A DNA stretch of 64,000 bases from Phycisphaerales bacterium (GTDB taxonomy: Bacteria; Planctomycetota; Phycisphaerae; Phycisphaerales; SM1A02): NCBI GenBank assembly GCA_022446885.1, contig JAKVBU010000011.1:62001-126000 (forward strand), given 5' to 3'. Each line of letters starts with the position of its first letter. Positions within the stretch are counted from its first letter, which is position 1. The translations under genes were made by a program, and so were the position numbers. A model generated the notes under the pieces. That model was given only the letters and a program-made list of their open reading frames with translations. It was not told the origin of the DNA and ran no database searches. Shown one piece after another: positions 42,900 through 52,077 of the stretch.

Positions 42900-43532
42900 T
42901 CAGCGGCTCGTGGCCGTCTCGTTGTATGCGTTGTTCATGCGAAGGATCAACGACTCGGTGATGTCCACCTTCGGAGAGGCGAACATCACCCGGCGCTGAG
43001 CGATCTGCTCTTCCACTTGTGTAGCCCGAGCCACGCGAGCCTCCGGATTGACCCGGATCGGTGTCGCGTTGTCGTTCACCAGCACGATGTCGATTCCGTT
43101 GGCCTGGGCCAAATCACCCACTGCCGCCACGATTCGCTGGTAGAGATTCTGCTGCAACAGCGACAGTTCCACATCGAGTTGCCGGGCTGCGAACTGATCA
43201 AATGCGATGGCCTTGATGCCCTTGGCGTCGATCTCGTCCATGATCGCCTGCTGGGCATCGGGATCAGTGGTCTCCTCGAGCCGCTCCTGCAGTTGGCGAA
43301 TCTCCGACGTCCGGGAGTCCGCTTGCGACTTGAACTCCTCGAACTTCGAGCGGAGTTCCGCCTCGGCGTCAGCCCTTTCAAGCAGCCCTTCGAGCACGGC
43401 TGTTGGATTGACTACAGCAACTACGGTCTTGTCAGCAAGCGTGTGCGAGGTGCCCCGGGCCGCCGTGACGGCGATCGTCCCGGTGACAATGAGCGCTGCT
43501 CCTACGAGCATGATGTGTCGAATTCGAAACAT
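42900..43532 (-). CDS. OmpH/Skp-family periplasmic chaperone 2
   Basis: A protein of 210 residues. Signal peptide (IMLVGAALIVTGTIAV), then VVAVVNPTAVLEGLLERADAEAELRSKF, helical arm and DLAQANGIDIVLVNDNATPI. It is clearly a relative of its neighbour but shares little sequence beyond the family core, so the duplication is old. Both ends (RRVMFASPKVDITESLI here, RRVLFAAESMDVTEALI there) are conserved. It lies 30 bases after bamA. Confidence 0.9.
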   Translation of the reverse strand: MFRIRHIMLVGAALIVTGTIAVTAARGTSHTLADKTVVAVVNPTAVLEGLLERADAEAELRSKFEEFKSQADSRTSEIRQLQERLEETTDPDAQQAIMDEIDAKGIKAIAFDQFAARQLDVELSLLQQNLYQRIVAAVGDLAQANGIDIVLVNDNATPIRVNPEARVARATQVEEQIAQRRVMFASPKVDITESLILRMNNAYNETATSR

Positions 43533-43562
43533 GATCAGGCTTCTCCTGCCGCAGGAGCGGCA

Positions 43563-45920
43563 TCAGAACGGAAGGTCTGCAGCGAAACTGAACAGTTGGG
43601 TCCTGTCCTCAGGTTGCTTGAGTATCGGGAACCCGAAATCGAATGCCAGCGGAGCCGAGCCAAGCGCCGCAATATACACCCGGAATCCAAACCCCACCGA
43701 CGCCCTGTAGGGGGCCAGACCTGTCCTCGTGTTGACGGTGCCTGTATCTGTCCAGAGCACGCCATCAAGGAACTCACCCACCAACGGGAACTGGTACTGG
43801 CCGCCGACAAAGCACATCAGATCGCCGCCGACAACCGTATCCACCGGTACGCCGTTGAGTGTGCCCTTGGGGCCTATCCCCCGGAAATGGAAGCCTCGGA
43901 AGGAACGACCGCCCATGTAGAACTTCTCGTAGTTGGGGGCTGCTCCGCCAAAGATCAGGCCAAAGCGGCCGTCCAGCCGGAGTGTTGATGGCCGCCCGAG
44001 AAAGTCGCGGTCGAGCAGAAGATAGGTCGTGTAGTTGACGGTAGACCGGTTGAACTTCACATTGCCCGCAAACGCGCCGTAGTTGGAATAGGACAGTGCC
44101 AGCCGGCTTCCCGCTGTCGGCCGCATGAACGAATTCAGTGTGGTCCGCACCAATGACCCACCCAGGCTCACCAGATTGTCCGGGCCGGTGTCGGCACGAA
44201 CTTGATCAGGGGCGTCGTCAGCGATCTCAGTCAAGCGAACGTTGGTGTACTCCAGCCTCAGATCGCCGTACCAGATGTCACCCAATCGTCGGCTGACGGT
44301 CATCCCGCCGTAGAGCCGCTGTTCCGTGTATTGCTCGTAGATTCGGCGGTAGAACCCGCCTGCACCACCCAGTGAGATGGGTGTGTCGAGGAATCGCGGT
44401 TCAGTCAGCGAAATGTCGTACGAGAAGATCTCGGTGCCGGGCTGGAAGTTCATGGCAAACTTCTGGCCGGCACCACGCAGGGCGCGTCCGGCAAAGAACT
44501 CGCCCAGCGTCTGAGGCGCATCGGCCACATCGAAGTTGTTCTGCGTGAGTGAGATGTTGCCCAGCACGCCCGAATCGGACCCCAGACCAACGCCGAAGTT
44601 GATCGAACCCGTGTTCTTCTCCTTCACCTCGATGAGCACATCTCGCTCACCGGGGTGATCAGGGTCCTCACGCTGCACCCGCACCTTGGCCTCACTAAAG
44701 AGGCCCGACTGAGTGATTCGCTCTTCTGTCCGCTTGAGCTCGCGCACGTCGAATCGGTGGCCTGGCGCCAATTGGGTCATCCCCCGGATGACCCGATCCT
44801 GCGTCAGTGTGTTTCCGGTGATGTTCACCAGGCCGACGTCAGCAACTCGCCCCTCGTCAATCTGAACGAGCAAGTCGATCTCGGTCGTGTCACCAAGCCG
44901 AATTGGCTCTGCCCTGACATGGGTGTCCAGCCACCCCATCACGCCATAGGCGTCTCGCACGGCGTCCATTGAGCGGCGGACGAGATCTGCACGAAACGCG
45001 TCGCCAACCTTGATGGTCATCATGGCGGCGACCTGCGATCTGGAGAGACCTTCCGTGGGGCCGCCCTCAACCGTGCGAACCTGAATTCGCCCGACCGTGT
45101 ACCTCTGCCCCTCTTCAACCAGGAATATGACCTTCGCTTCACGTTGATCCGGACTGATCTCCACTGTTCGATCCACCCGAACGTCGATCCAGCCGCGGTC
45201 TCGATAGAACGCCGTGAGCTTGCCCACGTCCTTCGTGAGTTCGTCCTCATCAAGCGCTGCTCGCTCGAGCAACGGGATCCAAGTGGACGTCTCGATTTGA
45301 GCCCGGAGCTTCTTATCGGTGAAGGCCCGCGTACCGACAAACTCGATCGCTCGAATTCGCACGCGAGGCCCTTCGATCACCTCGTAGATGAGCACACCAT
45401 CGTCTGAAAGCTGCTTCTGATCGACGGTGATCTCGACGAGGTAGAACCCCTTGGCCTTGTACATGTCCTCCATCAGGCGGACACCACGCTGGATCAGGAA
45501 GTCATCCCGTGGCGACCCACGGTGCAGCCCGGTGGGAGCCAGTAGCGCCCCATCATCGAGCATGCTGTTCCCGACCACGGAGACTTCAGCGAGCAACTCC
45601 TCCTCCTGGAAGAGATATCGCAGCACAACCGTTCCATCGGTTTGCAGCTCGGCCACGACATCGATGCTCTTGAAATCGCCCAGTCGGGTCAGGCGATTGA
45701 CGTCTCCACGGGCGGTCTCGGGGTCATAGGCCTGCCCCACCCGGGAACGGATGTTGTTGAGCACTTTCTGCTCGGACACACGCCGAAGCCCATGCAACTG
45801 GATGTCGCTTACCGGCCGATCTGCCAGTTGATCATCGGCGACAGCAACCTGTGTGAACAAGGGCCCTGAAGGGGCCGCCAGCACAAGCAGTCCAACGACG
45901 ATCGCAATCAGGGGACGCAT
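43563..45920 (-). CDS. bamA: Outer-membrane assembly factor BamA (Omp85)
   Basis: A protein of 785 residues. Signal peptide, POTRA repeats from about residue 35 (VSDIQLHGLRRVSEQKVLNNIRSRVG begins the first; VRIRAIEFVGTRAFTDKKLRAQIETS a later one) and a C-terminal 16-strand barrel. The barrel insertion motif of loop 6 is visible near the C-terminus (GGRSFRGFHFRGIGP, of the VRGF/Y type), and the chain ends in an aromatic residue, as in other outer-membrane proteins. The start at 45920 gives the signal peptide; upstream sequence in frame is dispensable. Confidence 0.95.
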   Translation of the reverse strand: MRPLIAIVVGLLVLAAPSGPLFTQVAVADDQLADRPVSDIQLHGLRRVSEQKVLNNIRSRVGQAYDPETARGDVNRLTRLGDFKSIDVVAELQTDGTVVLRYLFQEEELLAEVSVVGNSMLDDGALLAPTGLHRGSPRDDFLIQRGVRLMEDMYKAKGFYLVEITVDQKQLSDDGVLIYEVIEGPRVRIRAIEFVGTRAFTDKKLRAQIETSTWIPLLERAALDEDELTKDVGKLTAFYRDRGWIDVRVDRTVEISPDQREAKVIFLVEEGQRYTVGRIQVRTVEGGPTEGLSRSQVAAMMTIKVGDAFRADLVRRSMDAVRDAYGVMGWLDTHVRAEPIRLGDTTEIDLLVQIDEGRVADVGLVNITGNTLTQDRVIRGMTQLAPGHRFDVRELKRTEERITQSGLFSEAKVRVQREDPDHPGERDVLIEVKEKNTGSINFGVGLGSDSGVLGNISLTQNNFDVADAPQTLGEFFAGRALRGAGQKFAMNFQPGTEIFSYDISLTEPRFLDTPISLGGAGGFYRRIYEQYTEQRLYGGMTVSRRLGDIWYGDLRLEYTNVRLTEIADDAPDQVRADTGPDNLVSLGGSLVRTTLNSFMRPTAGSRLALSYSNYGAFAGNVKFNRSTVNYTTYLLLDRDFLGRPSTLRLDGRFGLIFGGAAPNYEKFYMGGRSFRGFHFRGIGPKGTLNGVPVDTVVGGDLMCFVGGQYQFPLVGEFLDGVLWTDTGTVNTRTGLAPYRASVGFGFRVYIAALGSAPLAFDFGFPILKQPEDRTQLFSFAADLPF

Positions 45921-45933
45921 TCCAGCTGATTGA

Positions 45934-45939
45934 AGTGTA
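45934..45939 (-). promoter_or_regulatory. Candidate -10 for bamA operon
   Basis: TACACT on the minus strand, 13 bases before ATG 45920. In the other direction TACGCT at 45980-45985 lies 14 bases before the second lpxD. Confidence 0.35.
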
Positions 45940-45999
45940 CCCGGCCCACCTGCCTCATCGCCGCGGCCGGGGGCTGTGATACGCTGCCCACTTGGCACC

Positions 46000-47067
46000 A
46001 TGACAGCCCCCAGAACATTGCAGGATCTCGCCCAGTCACTCGGGGCCACGCTGGAGGGCGACGGGTCAGCGGTGGTTTCCAGATGCCGTGGCATCGCTGA
46101 TGCCCAAGCTGGCGATCTGACCTTTCTGGCCAACGCCCGCTACCGCGACCATGTCAAATCCACCAAGGCCACGGCGATCCTGATCGATCAAAGCTCACCT
46201 TGCCCGGACGGACTCTCTGCACTGCGGTGCGACGACCCATATCTGGCCTTCCGCAACGCGATGATCGAGCTCCACGGGTGGCGTGAGCATCCCGAACCGA
46301 TGGCCAGTACCGACGGCGTCAGCGAGAAGGCCGCCGTTCACCCCACGGCCTCGGTCGGCGATGGCACGCGGGTGCACCCATTCGCGGTCATCGACGAAGG
46401 GGCTCAGGTTGGGCGTGACTGCACGATCTATCCCGGGGCCTACATCGGCGTCAATGCCCGAGTTGGCGATGGTTGCCTGCTCTTCCCCAACTGCGTGATC
46501 TATGACGGCGTCCAATTGGGCGACCGCGTCACCGTGCATGGCGGCACGGTCGTTGGATCGGATGGCTTCGGATATGCCACAGCGGGCGGTGTGCACCACA
46601 AGATCCCCCAGCAGGGCACGGTTCGAGTCGAGAGTGATGTGGAATTCGGCGGCAATTGCGCCATTGAGCGTGCGGCCATGGGCGAGACCGTGGTGGGAGA
46701 GGGCACCAAATTCGCCGATCTCATCTCGATTGGCCACGGCACGACCATCGGGGCACATTGTCTCCTCGTTTCACTGGTAGGGGTCGCCGGCAGCGTCACG
46801 ATGGGCAATCACGTGGTGCTCGGAGGGCAGGTCGGCATTGCAGGCCATCTTCGAATCGGCGATGGCGTACGGGCCTTGGCCCAGTCGGGCATCGCCGGTG
46901 ATATTGAGTCCGGGCAGATTGTGGGCGGTGCCCCTGCAATTCCAGCTGATCAGGCCAAACGGAACTTCATGGCCATGGCGTCACTGTCACAGCTGCTCAA
47001 GCGAGTACGCAAGCTCGAACGTGAAGCCGACAGGCGCAGCGCAGCGGCTCAAGACGACGAGCGGTAG
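46000..47067 (+). CDS. lpxD: LpxD-family acyltransferase (copy 2)
   Basis: A protein of 355 residues, divergent from bamA. N-terminal domain (LQDLAQSLGATLEGDGSAVVSRCRGIADAQAGDLTFLAN) and repeats (IGVNARVGDGCLLFPNCVIYDGVQLGDRVTVHGG, SDGFGYATAGGVHHKI) match LpxD; the catalytic His lies in ISIGHGTTIG rather than in the usual VAHN context. It has a C-terminal extension of about 30 charged residues. The copy may act on a different lipid A position or on another amino sugar. The 3' end overlaps gcvT by 19 bases. Start ATG 46000 replaces a longer start at 45976. Confidence 0.9.
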   Translation: MTAPRTLQDLAQSLGATLEGDGSAVVSRCRGIADAQAGDLTFLANARYRDHVKSTKATAILIDQSSPCPDGLSALRCDDPYLAFRNAMIELHGWREHPEPMASTDGVSEKAAVHPTASVGDGTRVHPFAVIDEGAQVGRDCTIYPGAYIGVNARVGDGCLLFPNCVIYDGVQLGDRVTVHGGTVVGSDGFGYATAGGVHHKIPQQGTVRVESDVEFGGNCAIERAAMGETVVGEGTKFADLISIGHGTTIGAHCLLVSLVGVAGSVTMGNHVVLGGQVGIAGHLRIGDGVRALAQSGIAGDIESGQIVGGAPAIPADQAKRNFMAMASLSQLLKRVRKLEREADRRSAAAQDDER

Positions 47068-48164
47068 TCGAAGGGCAGTTTGCAGACGACTGCCGGGGTG
47101 GTGGACCGACCCAGATCAACCTCGACCTGCGTCCCCACCTGGGCGTGATCCATCTGCATGTGGGCCATGGCGATCGAAGCATCAAGCGAAGGGCTCAGGC
47201 ACCCGCTGGTGATCGTGCCGACCACCGATGAACCTGCCTGCACCGACATGCCTTGCCTGGCAGCTCGCCGCCCCTCCAGCAGCAGCCCACGCAGCGTGGT
47301 CTTCGGGCCTGCCTCTTGGATCTTCTGCAGCGCCTCTTGCCCGATGAAGCCGCCGGGCTTGTCGAGGCTCACCGCAAAATCCAGCCCTGCAGACAACGGA
47401 TCCGTGTGCTCATCAATCTCGTGCCCGTACAGGGCCATGCCCGCCTCCAGTCGAAGGGAGTCTCTGGCGCCAAGACCGCAGGGCTTGACCACAGACTGCC
47501 CTTCTTCAAGATTTCCGAGCATCATCTTCACTGCCTTTGATGCCAAGGCCCGTGGCAAGATGGCCTCGATGCCGTCCTCTCCGGTGTACCCGGTCCGGGA
47601 GATGAGAAACTTGGCGATGAGCACCTGCTTGGTTTGGAATCGATATCGCTTGAGGTCAGGAATCGAACGGGAGAAGCGCCCGATCAAGTCCATCACGTTT
47701 GGCCCTTGCACCGCGACCATGGCCGTCGTCGTCGTCTCATCTGTCATCTTGAAGACAGAAGTGCCCTTGCAGGCGCCGACGTGATCGATGATCTTGATGC
47801 GGTTGGCCGCATTGCAGACCATCAGGCACTCCGCTTCGTCCACGCGGTAGACCAGCACATCGTCCCGGCACCCCCCCTGCTCGTTGCACACGATTCCGTA
47901 TCGCACCTGCCCCGGAGCCATGTCAACCACGTTGCGGGTGACGAGTCGGTCGAGAAACGCCACTGCATCACGACCCTTGAATCGCAGTCGCCCCATGTGG
48001 GAGACGTCGAACAGCCCGCCACTGGATCGCACCTGCCGGTGCTCGTCGATGATCGACCCGTAGTGCAGGGGCATCGACCACCCGGAGTAATCGACGAGCT
48101 TCCCGCCGTGGTCAATGTGGAATTGGTGGAAGGGCGTGGTCTGCAGTTCGGTCGCGGTTGCCAT
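47049..48164 (-). CDS. gcvT: Aminomethyltransferase GcvT (glycine cleavage T-protein)
   Basis: A protein of 371 residues. It passes the aminomethyl carbon of glycine from the lipoyl H-protein to tetrahydrofolate. Blocks: LVDYSGWSMPLHYG, VSHMGRLRFKG, GYTGEDGIEAIL, SLRLEAGMALYGHEID, and RGLLLEGR. The last blocks differ from YgfZ-type relatives. gcvH and gcvP are not in the window. The start ATG at 48164 is at the expected place. Confidence 0.93.
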   Translation of the reverse strand: MATATELQTTPFHQFHIDHGGKLVDYSGWSMPLHYGSIIDEHRQVRSSGGLFDVSHMGRLRFKGRDAVAFLDRLVTRNVVDMAPGQVRYGIVCNEQGGCRDDVLVYRVDEAECLMVCNAANRIKIIDHVGACKGTSVFKMTDETTTTAMVAVQGPNVMDLIGRFSRSIPDLKRYRFQTKQVLIAKFLISRTGYTGEDGIEAILPRALASKAVKMMLGNLEEGQSVVKPCGLGARDSLRLEAGMALYGHEIDEHTDPLSAGLDFAVSLDKPGGFIGQEALQKIQEAGPKTTLRGLLLEGRRAARQGMSVQAGSSVVGTITSGCLSPSLDASIAMAHMQMDHAQVGTQVEVDLGRSTTPAVVCKLPFDYRSSS

Positions 48165-48203
48165 CGCGGAATGGTATCCACAGATGGGTACTGCCGACCG
48201 TCG

Positions 48204-49061
48204 TCAGGAGGCCTTTCGTTGGGCGTACCCCGGACGGGCACGCTGGCTGAGTCGCTTTTGGATGCGCTGGAGCGTTTCCATCTCGATCTGCCTGACCCGT
48301 TCTCTCGTGAGCCCGATGACGGCACCGATCTGCTTGAGCGTCAGAGGAGACTGCCCCTCCAGGCCGAATCGCAGCTTCAGTACCCGGCGATCGCGATCGG
48401 CGAGTTCCTCGATGACTTCCAACACCACCTCAAGATCGTCGTTTCGTTCGACACTCGTCTCGGGCCGGCTGTTTCGTTGATCCTCAAGGACCTCCGTGAA
48501 GTCCAGTGAGTCGCCATCGTCGCTCATGCCGGTACGTCGAGCGGATCGGCGAGTCTGCATCGCCTGCACAACGATCTCAGCCTTCCGGCGTGGCAACTCC
48601 AACACCTTGGCCGTCTCGTCAATCGTCGGTGGGCGGCCCAGGTCCTCTTCCAGCCTCGCCGACTCACGGCGCCATCGCCCGATGAGCTCAACCATGTAGG
48701 CCGGCACATGAATCGGTTGCGTGGCGTTGAGCAGCATCCGCTTGATCGCCTGCTTGATCCACCAGGCCGCGTACGTTGAGAATCTCGCGCCCTGGGCGGG
48801 GTCAAATCCCTCAACCGCTCGAATGAGTCCGATATTCCCCTCTTCAATGAGGTCGCTCAGGGGCATGCCTCGGTGGATGAACTGCTTGCCGATCGCCACA
48901 ACCAGCCGCAGATTGGCCCGAATCATGCGGTCTTTGGACTCCAGACAGCCATCGTTGATGATCCGCCAACCGAGTTCTCGCTCCTGCAAGGGGGTCAGCA
49001 GGGGCACCTCGTTGATGTCTCGCAGATACGTCTCAAGATTCCGGTCGTTGAATCGTGCCAT
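48204..49061 (-). CDS. RNA polymerase sigma factor, sigma70 family (RpoD-like, without region 1.1)
   Basis: A protein of 285 residues. Region 1.2 (LETYLRDINEVPLLTPLQERELGWRI), regions 2.1-2.4 (RLVVAIGKQFIHRGMPLSDLIEEGNIGLIRAVEGFDP, FSTYAAWWIKQAIKRML), region 3 and region 4.2 (LTLKQIGAVIGLTRERVRQIEMETL) are complete. Length and absence of the acidic 1.1 domain suggest a group 2 or small primary-type factor recognising -10/-35 promoters like the housekeeping one. It follows a palindrome and hairpin region. Start ATG 49061 has GAGG 6 bases upstream; an upstream in-frame ATG at 49115 is possible. Confidence 0.94.
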   Translation of the reverse strand: MARFNDRNLETYLRDINEVPLLTPLQERELGWRIINDGCLESKDRMIRANLRLVVAIGKQFIHRGMPLSDLIEEGNIGLIRAVEGFDPAQGARFSTYAAWWIKQAIKRMLLNATQPIHVPAYMVELIGRWRRESARLEEDLGRPPTIDETAKVLELPRRKAEIVVQAMQTRRSARRTGMSDDGDSLDFTEVLEDQRNSRPETSVERNDDLEVVLEVIEELADRDRRVLKLRFGLEGQSPLTLKQIGAVIGLTRERVRQIEMETLQRIQKRLSQRARPGYAQRKAS

Positions 49062-49095
49062 CGTTGCCTCAGCGTCGTCCCTGTTCCAATGCCCT

Positions 49096-49110
49096 GTCCA
49101 TGACATGGAC
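49096..49110. promoter_or_regulatory. 15-base perfect palindrome upstream of sigma gene
   Basis: GTCCATG-A-CATGGAC, two 7-base arms around one base, 35 bases before the sigma start. It has the size of a repressor site. It also includes an alternative ATG start context, so a coding explanation is possible if the longer sigma start is used. Confidence 0.35.
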
Positions 49111-49121
49111 TCCATAAGCCC

Positions 49122-49157
49122 GTCTGCCGCCGCGATATACGCGGGCCTCCGGCAGAC
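49122..49157 (-). promoter_or_regulatory. Long hairpin in sigma/UVR intergenic gap
   Basis: GTCTGCCG (49122-49129) pairs with CGGCAGAC (49150-49157), and inside it CCGCG with CGCGG around ATATA, with a 5-base bulge. No T run follows, so it is not a terminator. On the minus strand it would be in the 5' leader of the sigma gene, where it could affect translation. Confidence 0.35.
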
Positions 49158-49294
49158 AGTGGAGCCATGGCTCGGCGCACAGCATCGACTCGACTATGCC
49201 GCCGCTTGAGCCACGTGTGCCGTATTTGCGGGACTTGAGGGCGTTTCTCGCCTCAAGTGCCCGCACCACCCGAAATCAGGACAGGATTCCCCTC

Positions 49295-50002
49295 GTGAGC
49301 GACTCGCATGACATTTCAATCCCACTTGAAGCCTGGGCCTGGGATCCCGCTGGGCTCAATGCCAGGCAGATCCAGTTGAACGACGGCCGGCAGGTGATTC
49401 AGGTCCGTCTGGAACTGGGCCTGCTGCAGATGGAAATGACCGGTCGCCCCGATGGAACGCGACCGCAGGGCCAGGAGACCTGGCTGGATGTCGCGATCAA
49501 AGGAGGCGATTCATCGCTCACCGAGGATGCCCTACAAGCCTCGATTCGAGCCGAGATTCTCCAGCTCTTCCAACGAGTCGCAGCAGCACGGGCCCTCGGC
49601 ATTGCCCAGTTGGTGCTTCATGACGCCGACGGCATTCTAAAGCGAATGGACTGGTGCCACGGCGAGGGCGACGATGCCGCCCGAATCGAGTCGCTTCGCC
49701 CACAGGCGCTTCTACTGCGAGCGCGGGCCGGGGCGGAACTCGCGATGGCTGCTGGTCGCCCGGACGCCGCCCGTAAAGCGCTCGCCAGCGGGCTTGAGGA
49801 TCTCTCCCAGTGCCTGCCACATGACCAGTTCGACGCCCGCCCGGAAGTCGCTGCGCTACGAGAAATGCACGCCTTGCTCGTGCCTCGGCTGCCTGCATCC
49901 CAACGGGTCGAACTGCAGACTCGATTGGCCGAAGCGCTGGCGAGTGAGAACTACGAACTCGCTGCGATCCTGCGAAACGAGATCCGTCAGTTGCTCGACT
50001 GA
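49295..50002 (+). CDS. UVR-domain protein
   Basis: A protein of 235 residues. The C-terminus (SQRVELQTRLAEALASENYELAAILRNEIRQL) is a UvrB/UvrC-type UVR motif, found also in McsA and Clp regulators as a protein-protein contact. The rest (VIQVRLELGLLQMEMTGRPDGTRPQG, then a helical part) is not recognised; a short conserved LGLLQMEMTGRPDG element appears in other Planctomycetota by memory only. GTG 49295 has AGGACAGGA 6 bases upstream. Divergent from the sigma factor. A role in protein quality control or nucleotide excision repair is open. Confidence 0.75.
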   Translation: MSDSHDISIPLEAWAWDPAGLNARQIQLNDGRQVIQVRLELGLLQMEMTGRPDGTRPQGQETWLDVAIKGGDSSLTEDALQASIRAEILQLFQRVAAARALGIAQLVLHDADGILKRMDWCHGEGDDAARIESLRPQALLLRARAGAELAMAAGRPDAARKALASGLEDLSQCLPHDQFDARPEVAALREMHALLVPRLPASQRVELQTRLAEALASENYELAAILRNEIRQLLD

Positions 50003-52077
50003 ATTGCCGCCTGAATTGGCCCCGCCCACACTGTGCCTCCCAGATCGGGAGCTGCATGTCGCAATCGCTCCACTCGCGCCCGCAGTTCAGCATCCGGCCG
50101 TCCTGCCCACCGGGCCAGTTGCAGCATCCGCAACTGTGCCAACCACCACCGGTCCGGCCCCGCATCCACCGGAGCCGCCGCGAGCGTTCGATACAGCACC
50201 ATTGCTTCCTCACGCTGCTCGGGCTCGGGGGCATCCGACAGCAACTCGGCCAACCCAAACATGGCATTCGCAGCCGTAGGGTGCGACTGCAAGATGGCTC
50301 GATAGCGATCTGGCTCCCCGCGACCATCCAGCCTGAGTGCATCAGCGATCAGCAGCCGATCGGCGAGATCTCCATCGTCGAGATACTTCAGCAGCAAGGG
50401 CGTCAGTTCCCGAAGCCCTCGAGCGTCTGCAGGTGCAGGTGTTGGTGATCGATCTGCCCCATCCCCCATCACCGCCATCGCACGCTCGAGCAAGAGCCGC
50501 CGAACCTCACTGGGCGCGTGGGCGTGGAGCGCGGCAACGGGCTGAGCCCCTTCTCCAAGTCGAAGGGCCAATCGGGCCCTGAGCCAAAGTGCGTCGCCTG
50601 TGTCCAGATGCACTGCGGCCTCATCAGCGTCAAGCAGTTCTCCTGCCTCGTCCAGTCGATCGCGTTCGATTGCATGATCGATGAGCGCCGCCAACGTCCA
50701 CCCGGCGGCCAACTGAGCCAGTTCAACCCGACTGGCGTCCTGTCTGTCAGTCATGGCGGCAGCCGCCGCCGCGCGAAGCCGCTGTACCTGTGGGGCCATT
50801 GCATCCAGATCGAGTCGCCCCAACTGGGCAGCCGCTGCCGCAAGCGCAGCCGTCTGCAGCGACGACCCCGGTGGCACCTTCACCCACGCCGTGACAGCGC
50901 CTTTGATGTCTCCAGCGCGGCGAGCCTGTACTCCGGCCGCGACACTCGACACTTCTCTCTGAGGCAATTCGATGAGCCGATCGATCACTCCACCGTCGTC
51001 CGCATCGGCGGCAAGACCCAATGCCCAGGCAGCTGCCCGTCGGGCTGCAGTCGAATCTCCCGCCGCACCGGCGTGGGCCCACGCGGCCATGGCACGTGTC
51101 ATCTCGCCCCGCGACTCCAGTGCCCGCGCTGCCCGACGAGAGGCCACTCGAGCCCATGGTGCTGCCGCAGATTCGACCGGCGCCGACGCCCAAGCGGCCA
51201 GATCGCCTCGTGTCACCATGGCCGCTGCATGCGTAGCGCGGCCCAGCGCCGTTCGGGCAAAGGGAAGCCCGTCCGCCTCAGGTAGTGCAGCCATTCGGTC
51301 TGCGAGCAGCGCGGCAGATTCGTCTTCCGACCAACCCCCCGCGACCAGCATCGGCAACGCGTCGGCAAGCAGCGCCTCTGAGGCCGAGACATCTGATACA
51401 TCTCGAGCCCGAGACTCTGCAAACAAGAGCACCTGCCAAGGGGCTTCGGGCTGGGGCCACTGACCGGCCCCGAGCATTCTTCGCTTGGCCAGTTGAGCCA
51501 ACCATCGTTCTGTCACCTCGCCCTGCTGCACAAGCATGGAGTGGCGATCAGAGCCTGCTCCAAGATCCCCAGCCGCATCGGCCGCCCACGCCGCAAGCCG
51601 AAGCAGTCGCGGATGGGCTCGCCTCAATGAGAGCCCCTGCCAAGCATTGTGAGCGTCGGCTGGCGCCACCTCACCCAATGCTGCCAGCAGCGTGATGGCC
51701 CCAGCGCGGAACGGCAGCAGTTGATGATGTCTCGACCCGGGCTCAAGTACACCCTCAAGCGCACCGAACATTGCGCCTGCTAGTTGGGCGGTCTCTTCAC
51801 GCTCAGCCGGTGTGCTGATGTCAAGAAGGACACGCTCGGGGGCCAGAGATTGAGACCAAGCCAATGTCAGCAGGGATCGACTGAGCTCCAGGGCCGCTGC
51901 CGCCCGGTCTCGCTCACTCTCGGCTGCATCGAGCGCAGCGCGGTCAGCCGCAAGCCGCGCCTCAATCAACGCCGGCCGTGCAGCCGGAGCCGCCGCCATG
52001 ACATCTTCCATGGTTGGCGCATCCGCCATGGCCACAGAGGCAACACTCGCCATCAAAGCGAACAACCCCGAGGTCAC
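49987..52077 (-). CDS. Large secreted Ala-rich repeat protein of the ExbBD operon
   Basis: A protein of 696 residues. Signal peptide at the start (TSGLFALMASVASVAMADA). The rest is alpha-helical with repeated A/L/R-rich units of about 35 residues, typical of TPR or SEL1-like solenoids (for example LAGGAMFGALEGVLEPG, ALLLRRA-like stretches); exact repeat borders cannot be set by eye. No enzyme motif. GTG 52077 overlaps the exbD stop (GTGA). As the last member of the motor operon it probably is the periplasmic partner of the ExbB-ExbD-VWA complex. The 3' end overlaps the UVR gene by 16 bases. Confidence 0.75.
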   Translation of the reverse strand: MTSGLFALMASVASVAMADAPTMEDVMAAAPAARPALIEARLAADRAALDAAESERDRAAAALELSRSLLTLAWSQSLAPERVLLDISTPAEREETAQLAGAMFGALEGVLEPGSRHHQLLPFRAGAITLLAALGEVAPADAHNAWQGLSLRRAHPRLLRLAAWAADAAGDLGAGSDRHSMLVQQGEVTERWLAQLAKRRMLGAGQWPQPEAPWQVLLFAESRARDVSDVSASEALLADALPMLVAGGWSEDESAALLADRMAALPEADGLPFARTALGRATHAAAMVTRGDLAAWASAPVESAAAPWARVASRRAARALESRGEMTRAMAAWAHAGAAGDSTAARRAAAWALGLAADADDGGVIDRLIELPQREVSSVAAGVQARRAGDIKGAVTAWVKVPPGSSLQTAALAAAAAQLGRLDLDAMAPQVQRLRAAAAAAMTDRQDASRVELAQLAAGWTLAALIDHAIERDRLDEAGELLDADEAAVHLDTGDALWLRARLALRLGEGAQPVAALHAHAPSEVRRLLLERAMAVMGDGADRSPTPAPADARGLRELTPLLLKYLDDGDLADRLLIADALRLDGRGEPDRYRAILQSHPTAANAMFGLAELLSDAPEPEQREEAMVLYRTLAAAPVDAGPDRWWLAQLRMLQLARWAGRPDAELRARVERLRHAAPDLGGTVWAGPIQAAIQSSN

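Noticed and set aside
49122-49157. Hairpin as a terminator
   Set aside because: No T run follows on either strand.
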